Positions 32,448 to 42,055 of a stretch of DNA of 64,000 nucleotides are shown one piece after another; position 1 is the first letter of the stretch; the number at the start of each line of letters is the position of its first letter. The notes under the pieces are model-generated. The model was given only the letters and a program-made list of their open reading frames with translations, searched no databases and was not told where the DNA came from. The stretch is from NCBI GenBank assembly GCA_938005545.1, contig CALKXV010000014.1, forward strand, positions 1 to 64,000, written 5' to 3'. The position numbers and the translations under genes were made by a program. This DNA is from an uncultured Paracoccaceae bacterium. Lineage in GTDB: Bacteria > Pseudomonadota > Alphaproteobacteria > Rhodobacterales > Rhodobacteraceae.

Positions 32448-32629
32448 CGCGGCGCAAAAAATTCCTCGTCTGTGGGTGGGCTGTCCGGCTCCACGTCCTT
32501 GCTGTCATGGCAAGCAACGATCACGCCCCATGGCTCTCTGGCTTTTGTTGCCCAAAGATCAAGGTTGCCAAACAAATGTGCCGGGCTGTGGCCTGATTTT
32601 ATTTCTTCCACATTTTGTTGGCATGACAT
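32444..32629 (-). CDS. Small hypothetical protein
   Basis: A 61-codon frame (MSCQQNVEEIKSGHSPAHLF, then GNLDLWATKAREPWGVIVAC, ending in DEEFFAPR) has a GAGGGG about 5 bases before its ATG at 32629 and a balanced, acidic composition unlike random frames. A start four codons upstream (32641) is also possible. I do not recognise a family. It overlaps the rluE-like stop by 4 bases on the opposite strand, a common arrangement for real convergent genes. The stretch 32630-32744 holds nothing else I can name. Confidence 0.45.
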   Translation of the reverse strand: MSCQQNVEEIKSGHSPAHLFGNLDLWATKAREPWGVIVACHDSKDVEPDSPPTDEEFFAPR

Positions 32630-32744
32630 GACCCCTCTCATTCAAAATGTTGAGTATCGAGTGGTGGGATCAAGGGTCGTCGATGTGCGCGAAATCACCA
32701 AATTTACCAATCTGAGACAGGGCTCGCAGGGTAACCCGTGGTAC

Positions 32745-32770
32745 AAAAAAGCCCGCACAGAGGCGGGCTT
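32745..32770 (-). terminator. Intrinsic terminator of the pntAB operon
   Basis: Stem AAGCCCGC (32749-32756) with GCGGGCTT (32763-32770), loop of 6 bases, 21 bases past the pntB stop. On the minus strand the hairpin is followed by a run of T (complement of AAAAAA at 32745-32750), the standard intrinsic terminator layout. Confidence 0.85.
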
Positions 32771-32791
32771 CTTCCAAATCATGAGGCAACC

Positions 32792-34273
32792 TTAATCGAT
32801 CTTCGGCAGCAAATTATCCAGCGACGCCTTGGCATCGCCGTAAAACATCCGCGTGTTTTCTTTATAGAACAGCGGATTTTCGATGCCGGAATAGCCTGTG
32901 CCCTGGCCACGCTTTGACACGAACACCTGCTTGGATTTCCAAACCTCAAGCACCGGCATCCCCGCAATTGGCGAATTCGGATCATCCTGAGCCGCCGGGT
33001 TCACGATGTCATTCGAACCGATCACAATCGACACGTCCGTTTCTGGGAAATCGTCGTTGATCTCGTCCATTTCCAGAACGATGTCGTACGGCACCTTGGC
33101 TTCGGCCAGAAGCACGTTCATGTGCCCCGGCAAACGCCCGGCAACGGGGTGGATCGCAAACCGCACCGTCTTGCCTTGGGCGCGCAGCTTCCTTGTCAGC
33201 TCTGACACTGATTGCTGCGCCTGCGCCACGGCCATGCCATAACCCGGAATAATCACCACACTGTCGGCGTCGTTCAATGCCGCGGCCACGCCGTCGGCGT
33301 CGATGGCGATCTGTTCGCCTTCAACTTCCATCTGCGGCCCGCTTTCGCCACCGAAACCACCAAGGATCACACTGACGAACTGACGGTTCATCGCCTTGCA
33401 CATAATATAGGACAGGATAGCACCCGACGAACCAACCAGCGCACCGGTCACGATCAACAAGTCATTGCCAAGCGTGAACCCGATCGCCGCCGCCGCCCAG
33501 CCGGAATAGCTGTTCAGCATCGACACAACGACCGGCATGTCCGCGCCGCCAATCCCCATGATCAGATGCCAGCCGATGAAACCCGCGATCAGCGTCACCA
33601 GAACCATCGTCCAGATGCCAGCCCCGGTGAAATACATCAGCCCCAAAATCACACACAGCGAAAGCGAGATCGCGTTCAGATAATGGCCCGAGATATATGG
33701 GATCGGCGTTTCGTCATTCGGCAACATCAGCTTCTTTGGTTTGCCATCGACTTTTCCAGCCAGCTTACCAAAAGCCACAATCGAGCCTGTGAAGGTGATC
33801 GCACCAATGAAGATACCAAGGAAAACCTCGACCTTCAAAATGGCGATTTCTGTGGCGTCTTTCTTCCACAGCTTTTCACCAAACGCCGTCAGATCGGCAT
33901 CTGCCAACGCCGTGCCTGCTTCCCGCATTTCCGATACCGCACCCAACATGATGTCGGCATTCAGCCCGATAAACACCGCCGCCAATCCAACGAAGGAATG
34001 CAACGCCGCCACAAGTTGCGGCATCTGGGTCATCTGAACTTTGCCCGCCACGTATTGGCCCGCAAAGCCACCCGCTGCGATTGCGACAATGATCAGCGCC
34101 ATGTTCTGAACGCCAGGGGCCAGCACCGTGGCCAGTACAGCCACGCCCATGCCGACAATCCCGTACCAGACAGCGCGCTTGGCACTTTCCTGGTTCGACA
34201 ATCCGCCAAGAGCCAGAATGAAAAGAATGGACGCCGCGATATAGGCGGCCGAGACAACTCCGTTAGCAAGCAT
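32792..34273 (-). CDS. pntB: NAD(P) transhydrogenase subunit beta
   Basis: The 493-aa subunit carries transmembrane domain II (about eight or nine helices, residues ~1-290, e.g. [20 protein letters not shown] and '[28 protein letters not shown]') and the NADP(H)-binding domain III at the C-terminus: [20 protein letters not shown], '[22 protein letters not shown]', '[14 protein letters not shown]' and '[18 protein letters not shown]'. With PntA it uses the proton gradient to drive hydride transfer from NADH to NADP+. The length is slightly greater than E. coli PntB, as usual in alphaproteobacteria. It starts 13 bases after pntA and ends at a terminator. Confidence 0.97.
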   Translation of the reverse strand: MLANGVVSAAYIAASILFILALGGLSNQESAKRAVWYGIVGMGVAVLATVLAPGVQNMALIIVAIAAGGFAGQYVAGKVQMTQMPQLVAALHSFVGLAAVFIGLNADIMLGAVSEMREAGTALADADLTAFGEKLWKKDATEIAILKVEVFLGIFIGAITFTGSIVAFGKLAGKVDGKPKKLMLPNDETPIPYISGHYLNAISLSLCVILGLMYFTGAGIWTMVLVTLIAGFIGWHLIMGIGGADMPVVVSMLNSYSGWAAAAIGFTLGNDLLIVTGALVGSSGAILSYIMCKAMNRQFVSVILGGFGGESGPQMEVEGEQIAIDADGVAAALNDADSVVIIPGYGMAVAQAQQSVSELTRKLRAQGKTVRFAIHPVAGRLPGHMNVLLAEAKVPYDIVLEMDEINDDFPETDVSIVIGSNDIVNPAAQDDPNSPIAGMPVLEVWKSKQVFVSKRGQGTGYSGIENPLFYKENTRMFYGDAKASLDNLLPKID

Positions 34274-34285
34274 CAGATCGCCCCC

Positions 34286-35857
34286 TCATGACTTTTGGAA
34301 CATGGCAAGCATCCGGCGTGTTACCAGAAAACCTCCCACGATATTGATGGACGCGATCAAAACGCCGATGAAACTCAAGAATACAACCAGCAAATTGCCA
34401 GACCCGATTTGCAGCAACGCACCAACAACCACGATGCCCGAAATCGCATTGGTCACCGCCATCAAGGGCGTGTGCAGCGCGTGGCTTACATTCCAGATCA
34501 CTTGGAACCCGACAAAACAGGCCAGTGCGAACACGATGAAGTGCTGCATGAAACTTGCCGGCGCATAGGCCCCGATCAGCACCATCAAAGCACCACCTGC
34601 CGCCAGTAACGTAACCTGGCTTTTGGTCGCCGCTTTAAAAGCTGCGGTTTCGGCTGCACGCTTTTCTTCTGGCGTCAACTCTTTTGGTTTTTCTTTCGCC
34701 GGTTGCGCTGCAATCGCGGCGATCTTCGGCGGTGGCGGCGGGAACGTGATCTCGCCTGCATGGGTCACGGTCGCGCCCCGGATCACATCATCTTCCATGT
34801 TGTGATTGACCTGCCCGTCTTTGTCGGGCGTCAAATCGTTCATCATGTGACGGATGTTGGTCGAATACAACAACGACGATTGCGTCGCCATCCGACTTGG
34901 AAAATCCGTATAGCCCACGATGGTCACACCATTGTCGGATACGATCTTCTTGTCTTTCTCGGTCAACTCACAATTGCCACCGCGTTCGGCCGCCAAGTCA
35001 ATGATCACCGATCCGGGCTTCATCATCTCGACCATGTCCTTGGTCCACAGAACCGGCGCATCGCGGTTCGGGATCAAAGCGGTGGTGATGACGATATCAA
35101 CGTCGGGTGCCAATTCGCGGAATTTTTCCAACTGCTTTTCGCGGAACTCAGGCGACGAAGGTGCTGCATATCCACCCGTCGCGGCCCCGTCTTGTGCGGC
35201 TTCATCGAAATCCAGATAGACGAATTCGGCCCCCATGCTTTCGATCTGCTCGGCCACTTCGGGGCGCACATCAAACGCCAATGTGATCGCGCCCAAAGAC
35301 GTCGCCGTGCCGATGGCGGCCAACCCGGCCACGCCCGCACCAACGATCAAAACTTTCGCAGGCGGTACTTTACCAGCGGCGGTCACCTGCCCAGTAAAGA
35401 ACCGACCAAAGTTATTGCCCGCCTCAATCACAGCGCGATAGCCCGCAATATTCGCCATCGACGACAGCGCGTCCATCTTCTGAGCGCGCGAAATCCGCGG
35501 CACCATATCCATGGCAATCACATTGGCCTTTTGGCTCTTGGCGATCTCCATCAGCTTTTCATTGGCCACGGGATAGAAGAACGAAATCAGGGTCTGCCCT
35601 TCGGCCAGTTTGGCCGTCTCGGCTTCCGTCGGGGGCTGAACCTTGGCTACGACATCCGCGTCTTTCCAGATCGCCGCACCGCTGACGACGTTCACGCCCG
35701 CCGCCTTGTAATCCTCATCATCAAAGCCGGCGGCTTTGCCTGCGTCTTTTTGGATCAGGCAGTCGTATCCAAGCTTTTGTAGATCTTTAGCGCTGGCTGG
35801 TGTCATTGCCACGCGGGCTTCATCCGAAGCCACTTCCTTTGGCACTCCGATTTTCAT
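34286..35857 (-). CDS. pntA: NAD(P) transhydrogenase subunit alpha
   Basis: The 523-aa subunit combines the NAD(H)-binding domain I and the C-terminal membrane helices in one chain, unlike Rhodospirillum rubrum, where they are split. Domain I shows [20 protein letters not shown], '[19 protein letters not shown]', the Rossmann motif [20 protein letters not shown] and the mobile-loop region '[20 protein letters not shown]'. About four membrane helices follow a Pro/Lys-rich linker ([15 protein letters not shown]). It forms the proton-translocating transhydrogenase with PntB in the inner membrane. GGGGGAC lies upstream of the ATG at 35857. Confidence 0.97.
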   Translation of the reverse strand: MKIGVPKEVASDEARVAMTPASAKDLQKLGYDCLIQKDAGKAAGFDDEDYKAAGVNVVSGAAIWKDADVVAKVQPPTEAETAKLAEGQTLISFFYPVANEKLMEIAKSQKANVIAMDMVPRISRAQKMDALSSMANIAGYRAVIEAGNNFGRFFTGQVTAAGKVPPAKVLIVGAGVAGLAAIGTATSLGAITLAFDVRPEVAEQIESMGAEFVYLDFDEAAQDGAATGGYAAPSSPEFREKQLEKFRELAPDVDIVITTALIPNRDAPVLWTKDMVEMMKPGSVIIDLAAERGGNCELTEKDKKIVSDNGVTIVGYTDFPSRMATQSSLLYSTNIRHMMNDLTPDKDGQVNHNMEDDVIRGATVTHAGEITFPPPPPKIAAIAAQPAKEKPKELTPEEKRAAETAAFKAATKSQVTLLAAGGALMVLIGAYAPASFMQHFIVFALACFVGFQVIWNVSHALHTPLMAVTNAISGIVVVGALLQIGSGNLLVVFLSFIGVLIASINIVGGFLVTRRMLAMFQKS

Positions 35858-35953
35858 CGGCTGTCCCCCATTCGAAAGGTTTTAGTCAACTAGAGCATCA
35901 CACATACTGAGATAACCGCAAAGGCACAATTGGAACGCTTGTCGCAGTTGTCC

Positions 35954-36385
35954 TTAAATCCAACGCCGCACTCGCTGGCAATAGGCAGTATAGCTGTCAA
36001 CGTAAACGTTACGCAGCACCACTTCTTCGCCTTGAATAAACCGGCGGTCCAGCATCCAGGCAAAGATCGGCACCAAGACAAGGCCAAGCCACGCCCCCCA
36101 AATCAGGCTGACACCAAATAGGAAAAGAACATCCGCCAAATAGATCGGGTTTCGCGTCCAGCGGAAAATCCCAAAGGTGATCAGCGCGTCCGGTGCGTGC
36201 CGTGGGATGATCGTCGTCTTTGCCGCGACAAAAGCGAACACCGCCAGAACCGTCAGGCCCACGCCAATCCCAATGGCCAGCCACCCCAATCCGGTCAACA
36301 CGCCGGGGGCGAACCGCCAAGGCGAAAGCCACGCCATTCCAAGGGCCACCAATAGCCAAACCGGGGGAAGATCAATCCATCTCAT
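35954..36385 (-). CDS. Isoprenylcysteine-methyltransferase-like (PEMT/ICMT) membrane methyltransferase
   Basis: The 143-aa protein has three to four membrane segments (PPVWLLVALGMAWLSPW, 'GWLAIGIGVGLTVLAVFAFV', 'VLFLFGVSLIWGAWLGLVLV') and the family SAM/substrate region FGIFRWTRNPIYLADVLFL followed by 'DRRFIQGEE' near the C-terminus. Bacterial members of this isoprenylcysteine-carboxyl-methyltransferase fold family methylate lipids or other membrane substrates; the substrate here is unknown. The start at 36385 is chosen because AGGA lies 6-9 bases upstream; an ATG 18 bases earlier has no such site. It lies about 100 bases from pntA's start on the same strand. Confidence 0.8.
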   Translation of the reverse strand: MRWIDLPPVWLLVALGMAWLSPWRFAPGVLTGLGWLAIGIGVGLTVLAVFAFVAAKTTIIPRHAPDALITFGIFRWTRNPIYLADVLFLFGVSLIWGAWLGLVLVPIFAWMLDRRFIQGEEVVLRNVYVDSYTAYCQRVRRWI

Positions 36386-36592
36386 CAATCCTAAGTACCC
36401 CATGCACGAAAGAAGCTTAAGTGGTTTCCTGCCAGAATGCGCCTGCCAAATTGTGCAAGGTACAGACCATTTGCGCCAATTCGCATCGCCTAAGGCACCA
36501 TGGAAGACGTTAGCGTTGGTGTATCGCCCCCGCACCGGATGCTGACACCGGGCAAAACGGACCGCTCAGCCCGAACCTTGCGATAGACCGAT

Positions 36593-37288
36593 TTACGCCT
36601 TGAACCACTTCGCGTAATCGCTGACCAGAAGATGGGTCGGATCAACATCTTCGTCTATCTTAGCGAACCGACCGATTTTTTCGCGGAACAGGTTGTCGGT
36701 ATCGTCATCATTGACGGTCGACACCTCACCGATCAGCACATCGCCACCTTCACCCCAAAACGCGTGCCAGTCGCCGGGATTAAGCGTGACGCTTTCGCCG
36801 GGTGCAAGCTTTAGGATCGCGCCGGGCTCCAGCACATTTTCCAAGCCGTCCGTTAAAACGGTGGTCCCTTTGGTGTTGTCAAAGTTTCCGTCGTCATCGG
36901 ACCCGAACAGTTCAACCGCCAAAGTTGCCCCGCCCCGGTTGATGATATCTTCGGACTTGATGACATGGGTGTGCATCGGGCTCAGTTGATCTTGCAAACT
37001 GATCAACAGTTTTTCGGCATAAACCATCCCGCCGCCACGCTGAAGATCGGCCAGCGATCCATTGCGAAGCGTGAATAAAAACAAGCCAAGCTTGTCGAAT
37101 TTTCCTTCGCCGTAATCCGTAATGTCCCACCCCATCCGCGCTTCGGCGATCCGAGCGGCAGAACCATCTTTCACGCGGGCCCGAAAGTCGTCCGGCGTCC
37201 AATAGGCAAAGGGCGGCAAGGTGAAGCCATGCGCACGGATCATTTCGTCCGCCTGCGCCATGATGTCATTGATTGTTGAACGCTTCAT
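36593..37288 (-). CDS. D-lyxose/D-mannose ketol-isomerase family protein
   Basis: The 231-aa cupin-fold sugar isomerase resembles E. coli O157 Z5688 and Bacillus YdaE, which interconvert D-lyxose/D-xylulose and D-mannose/D-fructose. Features are RSTINDIMAQADEMIRAHGF, 'ARMGWDITDYGEGKFDKLGLFLFTLRNG', the metal-binding cluster SPMHTHVIKSEDIINRGG (His-x-His and Glu), 'LAVELFGSDDDG' and the second His in LNPGDWHAFWGEGGDVLIGE. The length is standard. The start at 37288 (MKRSTINDIM) fits the family; longer starts are unsupported. No sugar transporter or kinase gene is adjacent, so its physiological substrate is open. Confidence 0.87.
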   Translation of the reverse strand: MKRSTINDIMAQADEMIRAHGFTLPPFAYWTPDDFRARVKDGSAARIAEARMGWDITDYGEGKFDKLGLFLFTLRNGSLADLQRGGGMVYAEKLLISLQDQLSPMHTHVIKSEDIINRGGATLAVELFGSDDDGNFDNTKGTTVLTDGLENVLEPGAILKLAPGESVTLNPGDWHAFWGEGGDVLIGEVSTVNDDDTDNLFREKIGRFAKIDEDVDPTHLLVSDYAKWFKA

Positions 37289-37417
37289 GGGGCCAAAGAA
37301 ACGGATCTGCGCGGGAAGGTGAAGCGGAAAATGCTGAATTCCCCGAAACAATTTCCGATGTCGAAACCGGTACTCAATAGGTTAGCAAATTCGAAACGGC
37401 ATCGGCGTGCGCGCGCC

Positions 37418-38194
37418 TTATGCGCTTTTTAACTGCCCACCGCGTTCGCCTTTGGCCCATAATTTCAGCGCCCCGCCGAAAGCCCCGAACAAGGGTTGAG
37501 ACACAGGGTCCACACCCGCCCGGTATTCCGGATGCCACTGCACACCCAGTGCAAATCCGGGCGCGCCGTCGATATAAATCGCCTCTTCTGTCCCGTCGGG
37601 TGCATGGCCATCGACAACGACCCGCTTACCCGGAGCCTTGATGCCTTGGCCATGGAGCGAATTCGTCCGCACAGTCGATGCGCCAAATATTCGGTGGAAC
37701 ACACCGCCTTCGGTCAATGTCACATCGTGGCGAAGTTCAAACTTTTCATCCAGCGTACCATCGGGTGGCATGCGATGGTTCATCCGTCCCGGCAGATCGC
37801 GAATTTCAGGGTAAAGCGACCCGCCCATGGCCACGTTCAATTCCTGAAACCCCCGGCACACCGCAAGGATCGGCTGGCCAGCCGCCACACATGCGCGGAT
37901 CAAAGGCAAAGCAAGACGATCGCGATCACGATCAAAGGTGCCATGGGCTTCGGTCGCGGCTTCACCGTATTCTTCGGGGTGCACATTGGCGCGCCCGCCG
38001 GTGAACAGAAACCCGTCGCAGGTCTGGCGCAAATCATCCACGCTCACCAGGTCCGGATCCGTCGGCACAATCAGCGGCATCGCCCCCGATACATGGCAAA
38101 CCGCAGCCGAGTTCATCACCCCGCTCGCATGGACCAGATAGTCTTCGTTGATAACATGGGCATTCCCAAGAATGCCGACCACAGGACGCGTCAT
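37418..38194 (-). CDS. Gamma-glutamyl-gamma-aminobutyrate hydrolase family protein (peptidase C26)
   Basis: The 258-aa class I glutamine-amidotransferase-like hydrolase has the nucleophile in ILAVCRGFQELNVAMGGSLY and the His-Glu pair in ALGVQWHPEYR, plus 'CDGFLFTGGRANVHPEEYG' near the N-terminal third and 'VRTNSLHGQGIKAPGKRVVV' before the His. This pattern is PuuD-like: hydrolysis of gamma-glutamyl-amine conjugates in polyamine breakdown. No other puu gene is nearby, so the substrate is uncertain. The start at 38194 has AGAGG upstream (the frame is open to 38263 but without family similarity). It is monocistronic or weakly linked to glcG upstream. Confidence 0.88.
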   Translation of the reverse strand: MTRPVVGILGNAHVINEDYLVHASGVMNSAAVCHVSGAMPLIVPTDPDLVSVDDLRQTCDGFLFTGGRANVHPEEYGEAATEAHGTFDRDRDRLALPLIRACVAAGQPILAVCRGFQELNVAMGGSLYPEIRDLPGRMNHRMPPDGTLDEKFELRHDVTLTEGGVFHRIFGASTVRTNSLHGQGIKAPGKRVVVDGHAPDGTEEAIYIDGAPGFALGVQWHPEYRAGVDPVSQPLFGAFGGALKLWAKGERGGQLKSA

Positions 38195-38311
38195 AGTAAC
38201 CTCTTTGTCGCAAACATGACCGCAGCAACGCAAAGGCGCAACTGTCATTTCTGCACAACTCATCCCTTATTTTTCGCTAAGACAATGAAGAAACCTGAAA
38301 GAACTATTGCG

Positions 38312-38740
38312 TCAGGCCAATCCGCTTAACCCAGCCGCTTCGATCCCCGCCAGCGCTGCCACTACATCGTTTTCCGACGTGTCGCCCGTGACACCCACCG
38401 CGCCAATCGTGCGATCCCGGCTGTCTTTTACAATGACACCCCCCGGAACCGGCACCATCTGCCCACCATAAGCACCGTTCAGGGCCGCCACGAAATAGGC
38501 CTGCTGTTCGGCGCGCGCCATCTGCTCGGACCCCGGCAACCCCGTCATCACAGCGCCATACGCCTTGCCGCGCGCAATCTCAAAACGCCCCGGCGACGCG
38601 TCGTCTTCGCGTTCAAACAGTTTCACATGACCGCCGGTATCCAGAACAACCACAGACAGCGGCTTCATTTCCAACTCGCGGGCTTTCTTCAGAATTCCCC
38701 GGACAATGCTTCTTGCTTTTGACAGGCTGATCTCAGGCAT
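38312..38740 (-). CDS. GlcG/HbpS family protein (DUF336)
   Basis: The 142-aa single-domain protein matches GlcG/Hbp[21 protein letters not shown], '[25 protein letters not shown]', '[13 protein letters not shown]' and '[38 protein letters not shown]'-type C-terminus. HbpS of Streptomyces binds heme, while GlcG of the E. coli glc operon has no firmly established role. It is the downstream partner of malate synthase here: its ATG lies inside the last codons of glcB (8-base overlap) with GGAAG as ribosome-binding site. This coupling supports a glyoxylate/glycolate context. Confidence 0.88.
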   Translation of the reverse strand: MPEISLSKARSIVRGILKKARELEMKPLSVVVLDTGGHVKLFEREDDASPGRFEIARGKAYGAVMTGLPGSEQMARAEQQAYFVAALNGAYGGQMVPVPGGVIVKDSRDRTIGAVGVTGDTSENDVVAALAGIEAAGLSGLA

Positions 38741-40874
38741 CTCTGGCTTCCTTTGCTTTCAGTTCCAACCGCCGCCGATGCAAAACCGGCTCGGTATAGC
38801 CCGAAGGTTGGGCACACCCTTCAAATACCAGATCACAGGCCGCTTTAAAGGCAATCGTGTCAAATCCCGGTGCCATCGGCCGATACGCAGGATCGCCCGC
38901 GTTCTGAGCATCCACCTTTGCCGCCATCTTTTTCAGGCCAGCCATCACCTGATCTTCGCTCACCACGCCATGGCGTAGCCAATTCGCCAAAGCTTGCGAC
39001 GAAATCCGACACGTCGCGCGATCTTCCATCAATCCGACGTCGTTGATATCGGGCACTTTGGAACAGCCTACGCCCTGATCGATCCAGCGCACCACATAGC
39101 CAAGGATGCCTTGGGCATTGTTATCGATCTCGGCTTGTACATCGGCATCTGACCAGTCGGGATTGCCGGCCAATGGCACCTTTAACAAGTCTTCCAACGA
39201 TCCACGCGCCCCACGCGCGATCAATTCGGCCTGCACGGCCATTACATCCACCTCGTGATAATGCGTCGCGTGCAACGTGGCCGCTGTCGGCGACGGGACC
39301 CATGCGCAATTCGCACCAGCCTTGGGGTGAGCAATCTTTTGGTCCAGCATATCGGCCATCAAATCCGGCATGGCCCACATGCCTTTGCCAATCTGAGCCT
39401 TCCCCGACAGCCCACAGGCCAAGCCCACATCCACATTCAAATCCTCATAAGCCGCGATCCAGGCCGAGCCCTTCATCTCACCTTTCGGGATCATTGGCCC
39501 CGCTTCCATCGAGGTGTGAATTTCGTCGCCCGTTCGATCCAGAAAACCGGTGTTGATGAAGGCAACCCGGTGTTTGGCCGCCCGGATACATTCTTTCAAC
39601 GTCACAGATGTGCGGCGTTCTTCATCCATGATGCCCAGCTTGACCGTGTTCTGCGGCAACCCCAGGATCGCTTCCACCCGATCAAAGGTTTCGGCGGCAA
39701 AGGCGACTTCGGCAGGTCCGTGCATCTTTGGCTTCACCACGTAAACCGACCCGTGTTCACTATTGCCCCCCGAACGCTTTAAGTCGTGAATGGCGATCAA
39801 TACTGTGATCATTGCATCCATAAGACCTTCGTAAATCTCATCGCCGTTTTCCAAAAGGATCGCAGGATTGGTCATCAGGTGCCCCACATTGCGCACCAGC
39901 ATCAAAGCCCGTCCTTTCACGGTCAACGTCGATCCATCGGGCGCGGTGTAATCCACATCCGGGTTCAAACGGCGGATGAACGTCACACCGTCTTTCTCAA
40001 CCGGTTCCGTCAGATCGCCCCGCATCAAGCCCAGCCAATTGCGGTATGCCAGAACCTTGTCCTCGGCATCCACACAAGCGACGCTGTCCTCGCAATCCAT
40101 GATCGCGCTCATAGCGCTTTCAAGCCGAACATCCGCGATACCTGCCGGATCAACACCGCCAATGTCGCTGGACGGGTTCACCACGATCTCAATCCCCAAA
40201 CCATTCTTAGTCAGCATGAAATGCCGGACACCATCGCATTCCGCCTGCCCCGCATATTGTGACGGATCGGCCAAAGCGGGCGTAAAAACTCCGCCGTCTA
40301 CATCAACCGACACAACATCCGCCCAAGACCCAGACGCCAAAGGTGCAACCTTGTCCATATGCGCCTTGGCCCATGCAATCACCCGCGCACCCCGGCTGGC
40401 ATCGTAACCGCCACCCTTCGGCAAATCGCCAAGAACGTCGGTTCCATAAAGCGCATCATACAAAGACCCCCAACGCGCATTGGCTGCATTCAACGCGTAC
40501 CGCGCATTCGTAATCGGCACGACCAGTTGCGGGCCCGGAACGCGCGCGATCTCAGGATCAATGTTCGCGGTCTCAATCGAGAAATCTTCTGCTTCTTCAA
40601 TAAGATATCCGATGTCTTTCAGGAACTTACGGTAAGCATCCATATCAGCCACAACACCCGGATTTCCCCGATGCCAAACGTCCAACTTTCCTTGCAGGAC
40701 TGCACGCTGATCCAACAACCGACGGTTCGTCGACGTCAGGTCGTGCACCATCCGCGAAAACCCTTCCCAAAACACGTCGGGCGTTATGTCGGTGCCCGGC
40801 AAAGCCTCGGTCTCAACAAAGCTGGCCAGCACGTCTGCCACCTGCAAACGGTGTTTTTCGATGCGTTTGGTCAT
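38733..40874 (-). CDS. glcB: Malate synthase G
   Basis: The 713-aa monomeric malate synthase condenses glyoxylate and acetyl-CoA to malate. Landmark regions: '[16 protein letters not shown]', '[23 protein letters not shown]', '[16 protein letters not shown]' with the catalytic Arg region nearby, '[20 protein letters not shown]' with Mg ligands, '[23 protein letters not shown]', and the catalytic Asp in [18 protein letters not shown]. The length is typical of isoform G. The start at 40874 ([20 protein letters not shown]) has GGAGAA upstream; the 32 codons before it lack family similarity. It is divergent from the sterol-desaturase gene and overlaps the glcG-like gene. Confidence 0.97.
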   Translation of the reverse strand: MTKRIEKHRLQVADVLASFVETEALPGTDITPDVFWEGFSRMVHDLTSTNRRLLDQRAVLQGKLDVWHRGNPGVVADMDAYRKFLKDIGYLIEEAEDFSIETANIDPEIARVPGPQLVVPITNARYALNAANARWGSLYDALYGTDVLGDLPKGGGYDASRGARVIAWAKAHMDKVAPLASGSWADVVSVDVDGGVFTPALADPSQYAGQAECDGVRHFMLTKNGLGIEIVVNPSSDIGGVDPAGIADVRLESAMSAIMDCEDSVACVDAEDKVLAYRNWLGLMRGDLTEPVEKDGVTFIRRLNPDVDYTAPDGSTLTVKGRALMLVRNVGHLMTNPAILLENGDEIYEGLMDAMITVLIAIHDLKRSGGNSEHGSVYVVKPKMHGPAEVAFAAETFDRVEAILGLPQNTVKLGIMDEERRTSVTLKECIRAAKHRVAFINTGFLDRTGDEIHTSMEAGPMIPKGEMKGSAWIAAYEDLNVDVGLACGLSGKAQIGKGMWAMPDLMADMLDQKIAHPKAGANCAWVPSPTAATLHATHYHEVDVMAVQAELIARGARGSLEDLLKVPLAGNPDWSDADVQAEIDNNAQGILGYVVRWIDQGVGCSKVPDINDVGLMEDRATCRISSQALANWLRHGVVSEDQVMAGLKKMAAKVDAQNAGDPAYRPMAPGFDTIAFKAACDLVFEGCAQPSGYTEPVLHRRRLELKAKEARDA

Positions 40875-41072
40875 AAAATTCTCCACAATGCGCTGTTTCA
40901 CGCCGCATACCGGGGATTTCATGCCCCCACAAGCAAAGCCGCGCATAACGACCGATCCCCGATCCACCACGTTAAAAACCGTCCTTCACGCCCAATCCTT
41001 GCCAACCTTTGAACAACCCTACGACCAGATTGCGCGCGATCAAAAGATCGTCACCACGCGCGCGGAGCTCCG

Positions 41073-41960
41073 TTGGATACCCTAAACGCCATATCCAGGG
41101 TCTTTTTGACCTATCCGGTTTTCATGTTCTTTGTTGCACCCGCAACAATGACGCTGATCGCCTATGCCGTTTTTCGCAAACGTGACGAACTCAGCCGCCA
41201 CGCCGTTGAGAACACCGCTGCCACGATCACTCTGATCGGGTTGAATTATGCTGCCATTCTTTTGTTCACCGACGAAATCAACGCGGCTGCGCAAAGCGCC
41301 TATGCAATCCTTGGCATCCCCAGATTGTCGCCCGAAGTTTGGGCGACAACTCCGCTTTGGCTCCTGTGTGTCCTTGGGTTCGTTGCGCGCGACTTTGCCG
41401 ATTATTGGGCCCACCGGATCATGCACACCAAGTGGCTCTGGCCCACCCATGCCGCACACCATTCAGACACCCATGTGAACGCGTTTACCACATACCGGGT
41501 GCATTACTTTGAATCGCTTGTGATGGCCTTCACCTACATTGTGCTGCTGACATGGTTGCAAATGCCGCATGCCATCCCCTTCGTGGTCGCGATGAGCTTA
41601 ATCCATAACTTATATGTCCACATGAATTTCGCTTGGGCCCATGGCCCCTTCAAGCTTCTGCTGGCCTCGCCCGCCTTCCACCGCTGGCACCATGCCGATA
41701 CGCCTGCGGCCTACGGCAAGAACCTCGCCAATTCCATTCCGGCTTGGGACGCTCTTTTTGGAACCTATTACTACCCCGGCGTCTGCACTGCGCCGATGGG
41801 CGCGAAAGCCACGGGCATCGAAGACAAAAATGCCCTGCTGATCTTCATATATCCATTTCAGGAATGGGGGCGTCTGTTCCGCGGCGCATTCCGTAAACTG
41901 CGAACCGATCCGGCTAAAAATGCTTTGAAGGCACCTAACCTTCAACGTTCCGAACACTAG
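41073..41960 (+). CDS. Sterol desaturase / fatty-acid hydroxylase family membrane protein
   Basis: The 295-aa membrane-bound di-iron oxygenase family protein has the eight-His pattern: HRIMH in DYWAHRIMHTKWLW, HAAHH in 'THAAHHSDTHVN', and HRWHH in ASPAFHRWHHADTPAAYGKN, with further His residues in 'LIHNLYVHMNF'. Four or more hydrophobic segments surround these motifs. Bacterial members hydroxylate or desaturate lipids, including hopanoids or carotenoids; the substrate is unknown. The apparent start is TTG at 41073, with GGAG about 8 bases upstream. Later in-frame ATGs would remove a membrane segment. The promoter lies in the divergent interval shared with glcB. Confidence 0.88.
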   Translation: MDTLNAISRVFLTYPVFMFFVAPATMTLIAYAVFRKRDELSRHAVENTAATITLIGLNYAAILLFTDEINAAAQSAYAILGIPRLSPEVWATTPLWLLCVLGFVARDFADYWAHRIMHTKWLWPTHAAHHSDTHVNAFTTYRVHYFESLVMAFTYIVLLTWLQMPHAIPFVVAMSLIHNLYVHMNFAWAHGPFKLLLASPAFHRWHHADTPAAYGKNLANSIPAWDALFGTYYYPGVCTAPMGAKATGIEDKNALLIFIYPFQEWGRLFRGAFRKLRTDPAKNALKAPNLQRSEH

Positions 41961-42055
41961 CGCTCGCGCAAAAAACCAACTTCGGCTTCCCCGTTGCAGG
42001 CCACCGCCCGGCGGACTAGGTTTGCAAATCTGTCCCCTAAGCCAAAGTGTGCCCG

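Noticed and set aside
33212-35782. Two 359-codon plus-strand frames antisense to pntB and pntA
   Set aside because: Their residues (rich in His, Arg and Gln) are the complement shadow of the conserved pnt genes; no ribosome-binding sites or family similarity.
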